Assembly (NCBI RefSeq): GCF_003086295.3
Contig: NC_092045.1
Coordinates: 86,566,693-86,630,692 of the forward strand
Reading direction: 5' to 3'
DNA length: 64,000 nt
DNA from: Arachis hypogaea
Taxonomy: Eukaryota; Streptophyta; Magnoliopsida; Fabales; Fabaceae
Both the position numbers and the translations under genes were made by a program. The notes below the pieces were generated by a model. The model ran no database searches and was not told the origin of the DNA. It was given only the letters and a program-made list of their open reading frames with translations. Of this stretch, positions 1 to 11,049 are shown in pieces. Numbering within the stretch: position 1 is the stretch's first letter; every line of letters starts with the position of its first letter.

Positions 1-314
1 CCTTCCCTAGGTCGGGTTAAGATGGGTGGTTGTCCCAGAAATGTCTTGAAGTCTTGGAAAGCTTGTTCACATTCTGGGGTCCATTCAAATCTTCTTCATT
101 TCCTTAGTATTGCGTAGAAAGGGAGAGACCTCAAGGCCGATCCAGCTAGGAACCTAGACAGAGTCGCTAGTCTTCCATTGAGCTGCTGGACCTCTTTGAC
201 ACAGGTCGCACTTTTCATGCAAAGTATGGCCTGGCATTTATCTGGGTTTGCTTCAATTCCTCTTTGGGTGAGCATGAAGCCCAAGAATTTGCCAGCTTCT
301 ACCCAAAAGTACAT
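1..314 (-). pseudogene. Ty3/gypsy RT connection / RNase H fragment, broken
   Basis: Read on the minus strand, this encodes the end of a Ty3/gypsy reverse transcriptase and the tether into RNase H. Visible landmarks are KFLGFMLTQRGIEANPDKC, then VKEVQQLNGRLA and LSRFLAGSA, and after an in-frame TGA (96-98) the tether-like piece FEWTPECEQAFQDF. The motif set resembles the Tat/Ogre side of the gypsy superfamily; that is from memory of the family. The catalytic RT motifs are absent because the sequence upstream of the RT is replaced by the gag-like segment at 324-797. The fragment runs off the left edge, so integrase and the 3' LTR, if present, are outside. It is dead as a gene because of the stop and the missing RT core. 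Confidence 0.85.
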
Positions 315-323
315 TTTGCAAGG

Positions 324-955
324 TTAAGTCTCATACCATGCTTTCTTATGGTTCTCCTTCATGCTACGTTCTTCATTCGATTCGCCACATGTAGCCAATG
401 GAGTTCCTTGAGTGTTGAAATGCATTGAAGCTAAATTATTAACTACCTCAGTCAAGGTAGCTATGAACTCTAGTGTCGTCTTTTGCATCTCACTTTGCTC
501 TTGAAGAAGAACACCAAGAGTGTCATCTATTGGAGATTGGGGTGGATATGAGGATTCATTACTTGGGAGGAAAGGTTCATGATAAGAGGGTGGTTCATCT
601 TGATAAGAATGTGGTGGTTCAACACTCTCTATCTTTTTCACTTGTTGCACAACATAATCCAGTCCGTCGTTCTCAAGTTGAGATTTGTTAGTCATGAGAG
701 CTTCGTGTGCTTTTTGGCTTTCCTCTCGCTCCATTTGATGGATGGTTGCATGAAGTCGATCCATTGCCTTAAAATGATCCCGTGGCTCTTGTTCCACTTG
801 GTTAACATAATTAGGATCATATGACTCTTGGATTGATGAATATGGACATGGTATATATGGAGGTGGTGGTTCTTGGGAGTAATTGAGTTGGAATGAGGGT
901 GGTTCTAAGTATGGCTCGTAAGGCTCATAAGGCTCTTGGTATGGGTAGGATTAGG
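324..955 (-). pseudogene. gag-like Pro/Tyr-rich leader ORF of the left-end element
   Basis: A 157-codon open frame starts with Met at 797, and the same frame stays open upstream to about 955. It reads through a Pro/Tyr/Glu-rich stretch (QEPYEPYEPYLEPPSFQ and more) into a charged, probably helical part (HFKAMDRLHATIHQMEREES). No CCHC knuckle or protease is visible. At its C-terminal end the frame runs straight into the RT fragment. There the RT reading (KHGMRLNLAKCTF) overlaps the end of this ORF in another frame, which marks a deletion junction near 345. Stops further upstream suggest decay. Best reading: the 5' coding remnant of a non-autonomous retrotransposon. I cannot assign a function. 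Confidence 0.6.
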
Positions 956-1076
956 GTCATATGGGGGCGTTTGGTAACATGAGGCTTGTGAGTACAGTGG
1001 CTCAAAACTATGTTGAGGAGGGGATTCATAGGTATATTATGTGGGTGTTGATTGTCACGAAGAGGTCCACCATAAC

Positions 1077-1653
1077 TAGGGGTGAAAACAAGCCAGACCA
1101 GGCCAGACTTTGCTCTTAACAGGCCTGGCCTATCATGTAGTTGATTGGCCTGAGCCTGGCCTGCAGCCTGCTATAGGCTTTTTTCAAAGTACTAAGCCTG
1201 ACTTGTTATTCAGCCTGGCTTGGCCTGAAACCTATTAAAAGGCTTGCTAATTTATTTTTTACAAAAATAAAAATATTATTTAAAAAAATTATTTTTTAAT
1301 AAACATATTTATATGTAAAATGTCATATTTAATATTTACAAGAATTTTTAAACTTCAAAATATTTAAAATATACAAAACTATTTATAATTAAATTTAATA
1401 AATTTAAAATATCTCATAATTTTGTTAATAATAAAAAAATTATTTATATATATAATTATGTATTAAAAGGTCCAGGCAGGCCTAACAGGCTAGGCCAGGC
1501 TAATTAGTGAACCTGAGCCTGGCCTATTAACATAATAAGGCTTTTATAACAGCCTGAGCCTGTGCCTATTTTATAATAGGTCAGATCAGGACAGGCCAAA
1601 CACAAGCCAAGCTACAGGCCCCTGATAGGTCACCTGACCTTTTTTCACCCCTA
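1077..1653. mobile_element. Non-autonomous hAT-type DNA transposon (MITE-like)
   Basis: A 577-bp element begins TAGGGGTGAAAA and ends TTTTTTCACCCCTA. It is flanked by an exact 8-bp duplication ACCATAAC (1069-1076 and 1654-1661). An 8-bp duplication with TAGGGGTG-type inverted ends is the hAT signature. Both ends carry many direct and inverted copies of GCCTGGCC / GAGCCTGGCC around an AT-rich core (about 1250-1460), as expected for subterminal transposase-binding repeats. It has no transposase ORF. It sits between the primer-binding site and the gag-like ORF of the left-end retroelement, so it arrived after that element. Confidence 0.93.
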
Positions 1654-1999
1654 ACCATAACCATTGTCTTAGTATGCATCATAGAATGGTTGTTACTCAT
1701 AGTACATTGGAGGGGGTAGTTGCCAAGAAGGTTGATCAAATCCTTATGACTCCTCCCATCTTTGACTGTCCCACCCTTGATGCAAGCCTTCATTGTAATC
1801 TCCACTTCCTACAACATAATCATAACCACACTCGTAGCCAAAGGGGTGAGAATTTATAGTAACAAAAGAAAATAAAAACAAAAACTAATAAGAAATAATG
1901 AAAATAAACTCCTAAAACTAGAAACAACTAACAAAGAAATGAAAAGTAAAAATATTCACAATATTCACAATAACCAATAATAAGGCACACATTTGTAAT

Positions 2000-2017
2000 T
2001 CCCCGGCAACGGCGTCA
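2000..2017 (-). other. Primer-binding site, tRNA-Asp type (left element)
   Basis: The plus strand reads like the 3' end of plant tRNA-Asp (tccccggcaacggcg then tCA instead of cCA), one mismatch from the perfect sites at 15270 and 22888. It lies 5 bp inside the LTR end at 2023, so reverse transcription of this element would run on the minus strand. Confidence 0.85.
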
Positions 2018-2022
2018 AAAAT

Positions 2023-3541
2023 TGATTGTGGTAAAATGTCGATAAAGAATTTTCACAAAAATAAGCGCGTTGTAAGTATAGTTATAAACCGACAATTAAA
2101 CATCAATCAAATTTAAATTGTTTGTCATTTAAGCAAACCCAATTAAATTAATCGAAGTATTTAAACCTCGGGTCGTCTCTCAATGAATTGCAGGGAAGTG
2201 TACTTTATTATTGGTTATGAGATTGTATCTTTTTGGGTTTTGTAATGGGAAACAAGAAAGTAAAAATGGCAAGAAAATAAACTAATAAATGATAAAACTC
2301 TTAACAAGGAAAGAGAATTAGAAGTCCTATCCTAATTATCATAATCAATTGTGATGGTAATTGCCTTTTACTCTCACTTAGTTAACCTCTAACAATGAAA
2401 GAAAGTCAAGTGAGCAAAATCAACTTAAGTTCACAAGTCCTAATTGAAGACTAGATTTAGTGAAGGCTAAGCCAATTAGTAAGTCTCAATTACCAATCAG
2501 CAAAAGACTTTTGATAACTCAAGAGTCTCTAAATAATCAATCCAAGGCAAGAGCATGAAAATCTAAATTAAAATCCAACCAAGCATTTTATCAAACACTT
2601 GGAAGGCACAAAATAAAAGCATAGAGAATTAATAAGAGATGATAAAATCTAAAATCAACAATTGCATGGAATCAATAACATAAATGAAGAGAGAAGAAAT
2701 AAACATGAAATACCTCAAATTGCATTAAAAAGGAAATTGAATCTAACATGGAGAGTTCATAAACTAAATTGAAAAAAATAAAGACATCAATAGGAGAAAA
2801 TAAACTAAGATACTAGAAGAATAGAATGTAGAAGAGAAACTAAATTAAAGTAGTGTAGAAAGCTGAATTTGAGAATAACTAAAACTAAACCCTAAAACCT
2901 AGAGAGAGGAGAGAGAGAAAGAAGAGAGAGTCTCTCTCTCTCTAAAAAACTACATCTAAAACCTAATTTGTGTGAATGAAAGTGTTCCCCCTTAATTTTC
3001 CTACTCAGCAGCCTCTAATATGTGTTTTCGAGTTTGGAACTGGGTCAAAACCAGCCCAAAAATCGCCCCCATCATTTTCTGATATCTGCAGCACGTAACG
3101 CTATGTCACGCATACGCGTCGCCCACGCGTACGCGTCGCCCACGCGTACGCGTCGCTTGACAAAATCCTGGTCATGCGTACGCGTTATGTCACGCGTACG
3201 CATCGCTCGTCTGCTGCACTGGTCACGCGTACGCGTCGCTTCCAGCTTTTCAAAACATCATTTTCTTGCGTTCCTCCCACTTTTGCATGCTTCATTTCCG
3301 TCCTCTAAGTCATTCCTGCCCTATAAACCCTGAAAACACTCAGCAAACATATCACGGCATCGAATGGTAATAAGAAGGGATTAAAATTAACAAATTTAAT
3401 GTCAAAAAAGCATATTTTCAATTATAGTACAAAATTAAGAAGGAAAATGTAAAACATGCGAATTATATGAATAAGTGTGAGAATAATGGATAAAATTTAC
3501 TAAATTAAGCACAAGATAAACCCTAAAAATGAGGTTTATCA
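2023..3541 (-). mobile_element. 5' LTR of the left-end Ty3/gypsy derivative
   Basis: A 1519-bp LTR. On the minus strand it begins TGATAAACCTCATTTTTAGG and ends CCACAATCA, with TG...CA termini and a tRNA-Asp-type primer site just inside. It contains a GA/TC microsatellite (about 2893-2944) and a CpG-rich palindrome cluster (3105-3243). The partner LTR would be left of the window, so identity and target duplication cannot be checked here. The base pentamer outside is GAAGT (3542-3546). LTR identity rests on termini plus primer site. Confidence 0.85.
3105..3243. repeat. Cluster of ACGCGTACGCGT palindromes
   Basis: Seven or so copies or near-copies of the self-complementary core ACGCGTACGCGT, often followed by CGC. 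The first three are in tandem at 16-bp spacing and the rest are separated by 20-40 bp. It is extremely CpG-dense in an otherwise AT-rich LTR. A related cluster exists in the unrelated solo LTR at 6863-7166. Confidence 0.9.
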
Positions 3542-4702
3542 GAAGTTTAAAACTCCCACAAAATACAAATAAAATTCTCACAAAATTAATTTTTATTATT
3601 TTTTAACAATTTTTTTAACAGATGATCATATTGTCGCAAAATAAAAAGGTTGAGGAACAAAGTGCTCGCTTTTTTTTTTTTTTGACAAAGATCGCATTGT
3701 CTTTGGTGAAAATGGACAAATATCGAATTGGGTCTTTACTATTAGAATTATTCTTAAATGTTAATTTTATCTAAATATTAGAGACAAAGTTAAAAACGTT
3801 TAAAGATAATTTTAAAACAAATCAAAAATATTAAAAATATAATTGAATAAATAAAAGACGTTAAAAGATAAAATTAAATAAATTAAACAGGAGAGATATT
3901 GTTAAAAAAATTATAAATTTTAGAAAAAAAGATATATTTGTTCGCAAATTTATTTGATGTGGGCCAGGCTCCTTTCGATTCCCACGTGTGGAGTATGTAC
4001 CATCGTCCTTGCATTATTGCATCCCCTTTCTTCCCCGTTAATCAATCAATTTACAATTCATTATTATTACACCATTTGGATTGGATTGGATGCTTCCCAG
4101 TTTCTTCCCAAGAATAAATTCTCTCATTAATCATGTTAACTAAGTACTCCATAAATTTTATATATCACTAATTTATAACTTTGTTATACCTATCCTTAAT
4201 TGATCTTATATATCAATATGGCAACAATGTACTTATGACAAACTTAATTAATTGTTTTACTAAGAGAATCTACTCTCATTATTGTAAAGTGACAAATTAA
4301 AAAAAAAAATCAATTATCTTTTAATTAATATTTTTATTGAATACATAGATGAATTTAGAGGGGATAAATAGTAATTTCGGTCTCTCAAAATTTTAAAAAA
4401 TTATATTTATATATAAGATATATATTTAAAATAATATTATATAATTTAATAATTTTATATGTATTTTTTATTATATAATAAACTTATGTCTTAAATTATT
4501 TAATTTATTATATATTTTTTTAACGAATTTCATATCATACTATTAAGTTTTTGTACATTTTAAATTAATTTTTATATAATAATTTTTATATTTAATTTAA
4601 AAAATTGTTTGTTTTTTTATATTAACATATTTAATATTTATATTACTATATAAAATATTAATAATGACTTACGTAGTTATATTTTAGTAATCACATTATG
4701 TA
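3542..4702. other. AT-rich spacer, nothing recognised
   Basis: About 1.2 kb between the left element and the target duplication of the nested tower. No ORF of note, no RNA gene and no clear transposon ends. It includes a poly-T run near 3670. Confidence 0.6.
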
Positions 4703-6862
4703 CTTTATGTAATTTTTTAGATCTTTTTGAAATTAAATTATAAATTATTTTATGATTTATTATATTCACTCAAAAATTATTTTTCAAGAGATTTTTGTAT
4801 TGACTGAAAAATTTTAGTATTCAAAATTTAAAACTTTAGCAATTGAAAAATGATAAAAATTTTATATAATTTAATTTAAAATAATTGAGATTTTAAAATT
4901 TAATATTTTAAGTTTTATGCATAAAAAAATTAATTATATTATTTTATATTTTAAATTAGAGTACTTGATTGAAAGTCAATAAGTAAATTGATAAATAATA
5001 GTATTATTAAAGTAATATTAAGGATTAAATTAGGTTTTAAATTAATCCCCTATCTCCTAATTTTATTGAAATTACACTAATTCTAACCCTAATCCTAAAT
5101 CTATTACACACACTTCTCCAAAACCCTAGCCACTAATTTTCCCTTTTCCAAACATAATGCAGTAACAGTAGAATTTTCTTAAACTTATTTTACTTTCAAG
5201 AATTGTTATAAGTCGATATGCGAAAAATGTATTTTTATGATTATGTAAGTTTTATGGATTCAATTGAATTTGTAAGACCCGGTTAATTAACGGCTAATTA
5301 ACCCATAAATGAGAATTTATTCTAAAAAGCCCAAAATGTGATTTTTGTGGCTAAATATGATAGAGGAGATTGAGACGAGAATTTTGGTACCAATTTTATA
5401 GAATTCAAACCAAAATTGGACCGAACGGGTCAAACCGGGCCAACCGGACCCAAAGTGGGCCCTTGGCCCAACATAACTAAACCAAAACCCTAGTTTTCAG
5501 CACTCTCTCTCCTCACTATACACTCACACACGCTGAAAATTAGAAGGGAGGGGGGAAGAACACTCTCTCAACTTCTATCTCTCACTTGATCTTCAAACCA
5601 CCATAACTTTTGATCTAGAGCTCCGATTGCCGCACCGTTTGTAGCCACGCGTTCACCGCGGAGAGCTCTACAAAACCTATACAATCAATCTTGAGGTAAG
5701 CCACGTTTTGTTCTTCGAATTTCCAGCCTTGTTTTTGAGTTTCATGAGCAAAAATGTTGAGATTTTGGGCTCTTTGATGTTATAGGACCCAACTCTCTTG
5801 AAGGAGAAGGTTAATCTTGTCTCCTTGGACATTGGATGTGGTAAGATTCTCAACCCTAGTATAATTTGTTGTTCTATGATGTTTGGGTATTGAGATGTTG
5901 TGTATGGGTATGATGGTTGTGGCTTAGGTTGTGTATATGTGAATATTGAAGCTTGATTGGTGATATTGAAAAGCTTGAAAAGGGATTTGGTGGTGAAAAA
6001 TCTGTTCTTGGAGGTGTTGAAACCTTGAGAGCTTGTGGATAAGTGATTTGGAAGTGCTCCGATTGAGCTTGGGAAATCGGCTAAGGTATGGTCTCGGTTT
6101 CTCGTATCTAATATGTAATGTGGTAGGAAATACTTAGACTAGAGGCCCTAAGATATGCATTGAATTGTTGATGTTATTGAATAGTTGAAATATATGATGT
6201 GGTCATATATGTGATGATGATTATTGATGCCTTGATGGTATGATGTATGAGAAATATGTATGTTGTGATATATGCTTGATGATTGGTTATGGTTGAATTG
6301 TGGATTGAACCATGTTGATGGTGAGTATGACATTGATTGTGTACAATGATGATTTATTAGAATTGGTGTTATTGAAAATTGGCATGAGGATGAGTATATG
6401 ATATGTCAATGTGTTTGAGTTTGAGCCACTTGGGTGAAGTGGGTTAAAATAATGGGATAGTGATTTTTTTTATGATTGTGGTAATGTGTCAATGTGTGAG
6501 TTGAGGAGGCTTGATGTTGAATTTGATATATTTTGATTGATTTCAAAGAAAAGGGATGAAATTGGCATGTTTTGATTGCTTTTGAAAAGAGTTGAAAATG
6601 GCATGTTTTGAAAATGGCACTTTGTGGTTTTGTATGAAAAATATGATTTTTGAGCATATTTTGACGGGACATAACTTGAACTACGGATCTCTGTTTTGTG
6701 CCAAATCTGTTTAGAAATGAAATTGGATCTGGGATATCCATGCCGTTCGAAGAACGGGTGAAAAACGATTTAAATTGAGAAAGTTATGTCCATTGGAAGA
6801 TTGGGGGTTGAATTTGTGAATTCTGCAGCTTTTAACTTAGAAAATTTTTAGCAGAATGATCC

Positions 6863-7166
6863 CCCGCGCGTAGGCTCACTTGGCGCGTACGCGCCGTTCT
6901 TCCAGAAAGCGCCATCCACATGTGCGCGTGATGTGCGCAGGTGCGCTGAATGTGCTGCACCCAATGCCCAGCCATTTTCCAGAGAGTTGTGCCAAAACTG
7001 TGCCAGTTTTGTGCCTGGGGCACGAGAGTACCCACGCGTACGCGCGGCTAACGCGTGTGCGTTGATTGGCTAATTTTCAATCCACGTGTTAGCGTGCATG
7101 ACGCATACGCGTCGATGAGTTTTGTGGCCATCCACGCGTGCGCGTGGAGTGTGCATACGCGTGGCC
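6863..7166. repeat. CpG palindrome cluster in the solo LTR
   Basis: Several self-complementary CpG-rich cores: GGCGCGTACGCGCC near 6882, CACGCGTACGCG near 7032, CACGCGTGCGCGTG near 7133, and ATACGCGT variants near 7108 and 7155. Same core (GCGTACGC) and similar spacing as in the left-end element's LTR, although the two LTR families otherwise look unrelated. Confidence 0.8.
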
Positions 7167-7394
7167 CTATTTTCATCCCAAAGTTGATTTTTGAGTTTTA
7201 AGAGCCAAATCTCATACTTCTAAGCCTCCTATCTCACCATTTATGTCTTAAATCATTATGATATGTCTAGCTATGAGAAGAAGGGCTAATGAATGTGGTA
7301 ACTTTCGAGTGAAGTAAGGGAAAAATGAATGATCAATGAGGATCAAAGATGATTATGTGAGAGGCGGAGGATGGTGGTGAAAGTGCTTGTTATA

Positions 7395-7500
7395 CCATGG
7401 GCCGAAAGGCCGTAATTGTTAATGAAATGGCTGGTTATGGATTTAACTGTGAGCCAAATGGCTGGTTATAGATTTAACCGTGAGCCGGATGGCTAGATTA
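7395..7500. repeat. Short tandem repeat in the solo LTR
   Basis: Three to four diverged copies of a unit of about 33 bp built on GAGCCAAATGGCTGGTTATAG / ATTTAACCGTGAGCC. Small inverted words (GGCC, AGCC...GGCT) occur in each copy. Confidence 0.6.
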
Positions 7501-9774
7501 TTGTCGTGTTACGGCGGAGCCATGATTATGGCTAAGTATAAATGCATATATACTGTTGAATGAATTGTGAATGTTGCACTTCCACTGTTGGAGATGAGAG
7601 TTTCCCTGGAAGGAAGCAGTGGCTAGCCACCACGTGCTCCAGGTTGAGACTCGAAGCTCTTTTGACCCTATGTCATAAGTGTGGCCGGGCACTGTGAAAG
7701 CTCCGGATGAGCTCGCCCCCGTAAATATTCACCAGTGAGGGTGATGGATATGGATCATGATTATGATCAAGTTTATGATGAGTATAACTCGAGTTGGGGA
7801 TGCGCGACAGAGGGACAGTCCAATGATTAGCTACCAAGACTTGTCGGGTTGGCTCTATAACCGACAGATGATATCATCAGCCACTAGGGACATGCATTCA
7901 TCATATGCATACTATGTGAATTGTTTGAGATTGTGTATTTGACTGCATATTACTTGCTAATTGTCTAAATGCCTTATTTGTTCCTATTTGTATATTCCTT
8001 GTTTGATATAACTGTGTTTGCTACATTATACTCCTGCTGGTGGTTGGGAGGTGTGAAGGAATTGGAAAGGGAAGTATTAGTTAGACTGAAGAATCTTTAG
8101 TCAGTCGCCACATATGGTTTAGCTTGTTTATAAGCTTTGATATTATCTGGAGGAAGTTCTAGGATTGCCTTCGGCTTTCCTCTATTATTATGTATTATAT
8201 ATGTGGAAGCTATTACCATGCTGGGGACCTCTGGTTCTCACCCATGCGGATTTTGTGATTTTCAGATGTAGGACGTGAGGTTTCTCGCTGAGGTCTGCTG
8301 GAGACTTCTGGATTAGCAAAGATCCTTTGTTCTCGGGACTATGTTTTGGTTTATATGTTTTGCTTAGATACTTTTATCTCCATTAAATAATACAAACTGT
8401 GATGACTCCTCTTATGGGAGATTTTGGAGAATAGGTTTCTGTATTTGTGTCCCTTTGGGTTTCCTTGGGATTTTCCTTATTTTATCATATGTATATATTG
8501 CTATGCTCGGACTGGTTATCTTCACAGTTGGATTTTGAGTCTTGATATTCCTGTTTTTGACATTCCTTTGTATATATATAATCTCGCGTTGGTTTATCCT
8601 TTGTTCGTTATGTTATCGATCGGAGTGTTGCGCTTTAGGATTTCGATTTTTGTTTACCCCCTTTTTTCTGTAAAGGCTCCTAGTTATAAACCTTATTCAT
8701 ACTACTATACGTACTAAATTTTTTATTTTAGAGGTCGTAATACCTTGCCATCTCTGAATTATGACTTAAGCATAAGACTCTGTATGGTAGGGTGTTACAG
8801 AATTATTTTGGATGAATAAAATTATTTGCTCAATTGAGTTATTGATTGGTTGAGGTGGCTGACAATTGTAATTCTTAATTGATTATGTGGAAGTTAGCTT
8901 AAATTGTGATTTACTTGATTGGTTAATTGAATTTTGGATTTTGTTAATTTTCTTGAGTTTAGGTGTTGTTGTTGTGATAATGGTATATGAAAAATGATTT
9001 GATTTTGGAAGTGATTTGAGATTTTGGAAATGATTTGGTATTGAACACGTTGAAAAGGGTTGAAAAATGGTTTGGATGGGATCCTTAAAGGGTGGCAAAG
9101 TCCAAGTTTTAGGGGAGGTGCTGCCAAAATTTTTACAAGTATTCAAGAATAACAATTTTGAGCCTTTGAGAAAAACTTTTGACCTTGAAAAGAAGTTGAA
9201 GTTGATTTATTCAATTGAAGCATTCTGTTTTGAGGAGTTAAAGTATTTAGAACTTAATTTGGTTAAAATGAAATGGATTTTGAGACTTTTAAAATGTTTT
9301 AAACTTGAAATGGTTTTGAAATAGTTTGGGTTGGGTTTAATATAAATGAGGATTTAACTTTTCAAAAAAATGAATTTGGTTTGGTTAATTACAAAAAAGA
9401 TTATGTTTTGGGTATTTGATTGAACGAAAATGAGTTTTATTGAAATGATATGAATTAAAATGTTATGATTTAAGGATTTTAATGAATTTAAAAAAATGAG
9501 AATTGGTTGTCACTCCCCAAAAGTTTAGAGATTCTGTCGTAGAGTTCAATTTAATAAATCTTGATTTAAGGTAATTTAATCTAATTTAATAACTTATATT
9601 AACTTGGATTGATTTTAAGAAAAAAATTATGTTTTGGGACCTTAGAGAAAGGCTTTTGAAAGTTTAGTGTTTTTCAAAAGCAATTAAATTTAAATATTTA
9701 AACTTGAGATGAATTACTGAATTTAATTTGAAACTTTTAATTTGGTGAAAATTATGGGATTTTGAAAGAGATAT

Positions 9775-9995
9775 ATAAGGTACTCAACCGTGCAAGGGAT
9801 ACAGTGCACTCACCCTCCGAATATACAGGCAATTCTGTTTATGAGGTGCATAAGGCACTCAACCCTGCGAGGTGCACAAGGCACTCAATCCTGTAAAGGC
9901 TTCCTTGATGGTGAGGTGTACAGGGCACTCACCCTCTAAGTATACAGAAAATTTTACCTGTACGGTGTACAGGACACTCAACCCTGCAAGGCATA
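9775..9995. repeat. Minisatellite A in the outer LTR
   Basis: Repeats of about 27 bp with the consensus words AGGTGCACAAGGCACTCAA and CCTGCG, roughly seven imperfect copies. The equivalent array in the right LTR lies at about 24495-24715. Confidence 0.75.
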
Positions 9996-10284
9996 TATGC
10001 GAGAAACTTCAAAAGAAAAATATCTGAGTCAGCTACTGGATGTGTCGGGTTATAACAGTTTAACCGACACGTGAGCTCATGGCTAGTAGGACAGGCATAC
10101 ATCATACTGCATTTGTTTGCTATGTTTGGGTGTGCTTAAGGGTTTTTGTTTGCCTATTTGATGAATCATGTTTAACTATTAATTGTGGTACTTACTGTAA
10201 CTGTTCTTTGATTATGTTTGCCTTGTACTGTTTGCGCCTATGATTGATTCTATTTTGAGACTGAGTGAAGATTGTTTGTATGTT

Positions 10285-10455
10285 GGGTCAGAGGCCGAGA
10301 TTCGTTTATGTATTGGGCTGGAGGCCAAGATTTGTTTATATGTTGGGCCGGAGGCCAAGAGTCATTTATATGTTAGGCTGGAGGCCGAGAGTTGTTTGTC
10401 TGTAGGCTGGAAGCCATGACTTGATTTTTTATTTGACTAGAGGTCGTACTTGATT
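10285..10455. repeat. Minisatellite B in the outer LTR
   Basis: Five to six copies of a unit of about 31 bp with the core TTGGGCTGGAGGCCGAGA and a TTTGTTTATATG spacer. The right LTR has only about three copies (24990-25075), so the two LTRs differ by array contraction or expansion. Confidence 0.75.
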
Positions 10456-11049
10456 ATGTTATGCGATATTATTTGAGCTTTGAAATTCTTATATTAAAGA
10501 AGAGAACTTTGAATCTTTGATAAGTAAATGTCATGGCTTTGAAAAGGTTCATAAGACAAATGATGATCTTTGCTTTTAAAATCCATTCTTCTTTTTATAC
10601 ATATCATTTTATGACAATTCTTAAACCCTGTACTGAGAACATGCGAGGATGATATTCTCATCCCTACAGACTTCTCTTTTAAGGACGAACGAAGAAGCTT
10701 ACAGAGTTTTGCTAAGTTTTTAGCTATGCTGTTTCTTTTTGTATACATATGTTATAGATTTCCCTCGTCTTTATTATTATATTCTTATAAGAGGGATAGG
10801 AGTCATGATTGCAATGATGTGTATGTATATGATATTTGTATGTTACTTGTATAAGAAGTTTTGTTTGTCTGTATATGCATGATTGTAAGAAGAAAAAAGA
10901 ACTTTTAAATTTTCAAAGAAAAATAGCGATACGGATTAGAGTTAAAGGTTCCTATTTTAATATTAAATATATATAGAAGTTGTCGTAATATCCTTGCTAT
11001 CAAAGTAGCGCAACCAGAAGCATGACATTTTGATAGTAAGGATATTACA

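Larger units (their letters stand above)
5271..8799 (+). mobile_element. 3.5 kb solo LTR nested in the outer 5' LTR
   Basis: Begins TGTAAGACCCGG and ends GGTGTTACA. The flanking pentamers are GAATT at 5266-5270 and GAATT at 8800-8804, an exact 5-bp target duplication. No primer site, interior or second LTR follows, so it is a solo LTR left by LTR-LTR recombination. It is related in layout to the LTR at 58400-61765 (shared blocks near 7670-7900 and 60740-60960). It contains a leader-like region with a CT-rich tract and a GGTAAG donor-like site near 5695, a CpG palindrome cluster (6863-7166) and a small tandem repeat (about 7395-7500). The short ORFs in it are not conserved coding. Confidence 0.93.
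4708..11049 (+). mobile_element. 5' LTR of outer element, interrupted by a solo LTR
   Basis: The LTR runs 4708-5270 and resumes at 8805-11049, about 2.8 kb after removing the nested solo LTR and one copy of its target duplication. Its first 160 bp align with 13083-13244, and its 9713-11049 part aligns with 24434-25679. Substitutions between the two LTRs are frequent by eye, so the element is old. No coding. It holds two minisatellites, at about 9775-9995 and 10285-10455. Confidence 0.88.

Noticed and set aside
6406..9324. ORFs of 60-111 codons in 6406-8717 and 8883-9324
   Set aside because: All lie within LTR sequence (solo LTR or outer LTR), with low-complexity composition and no family.
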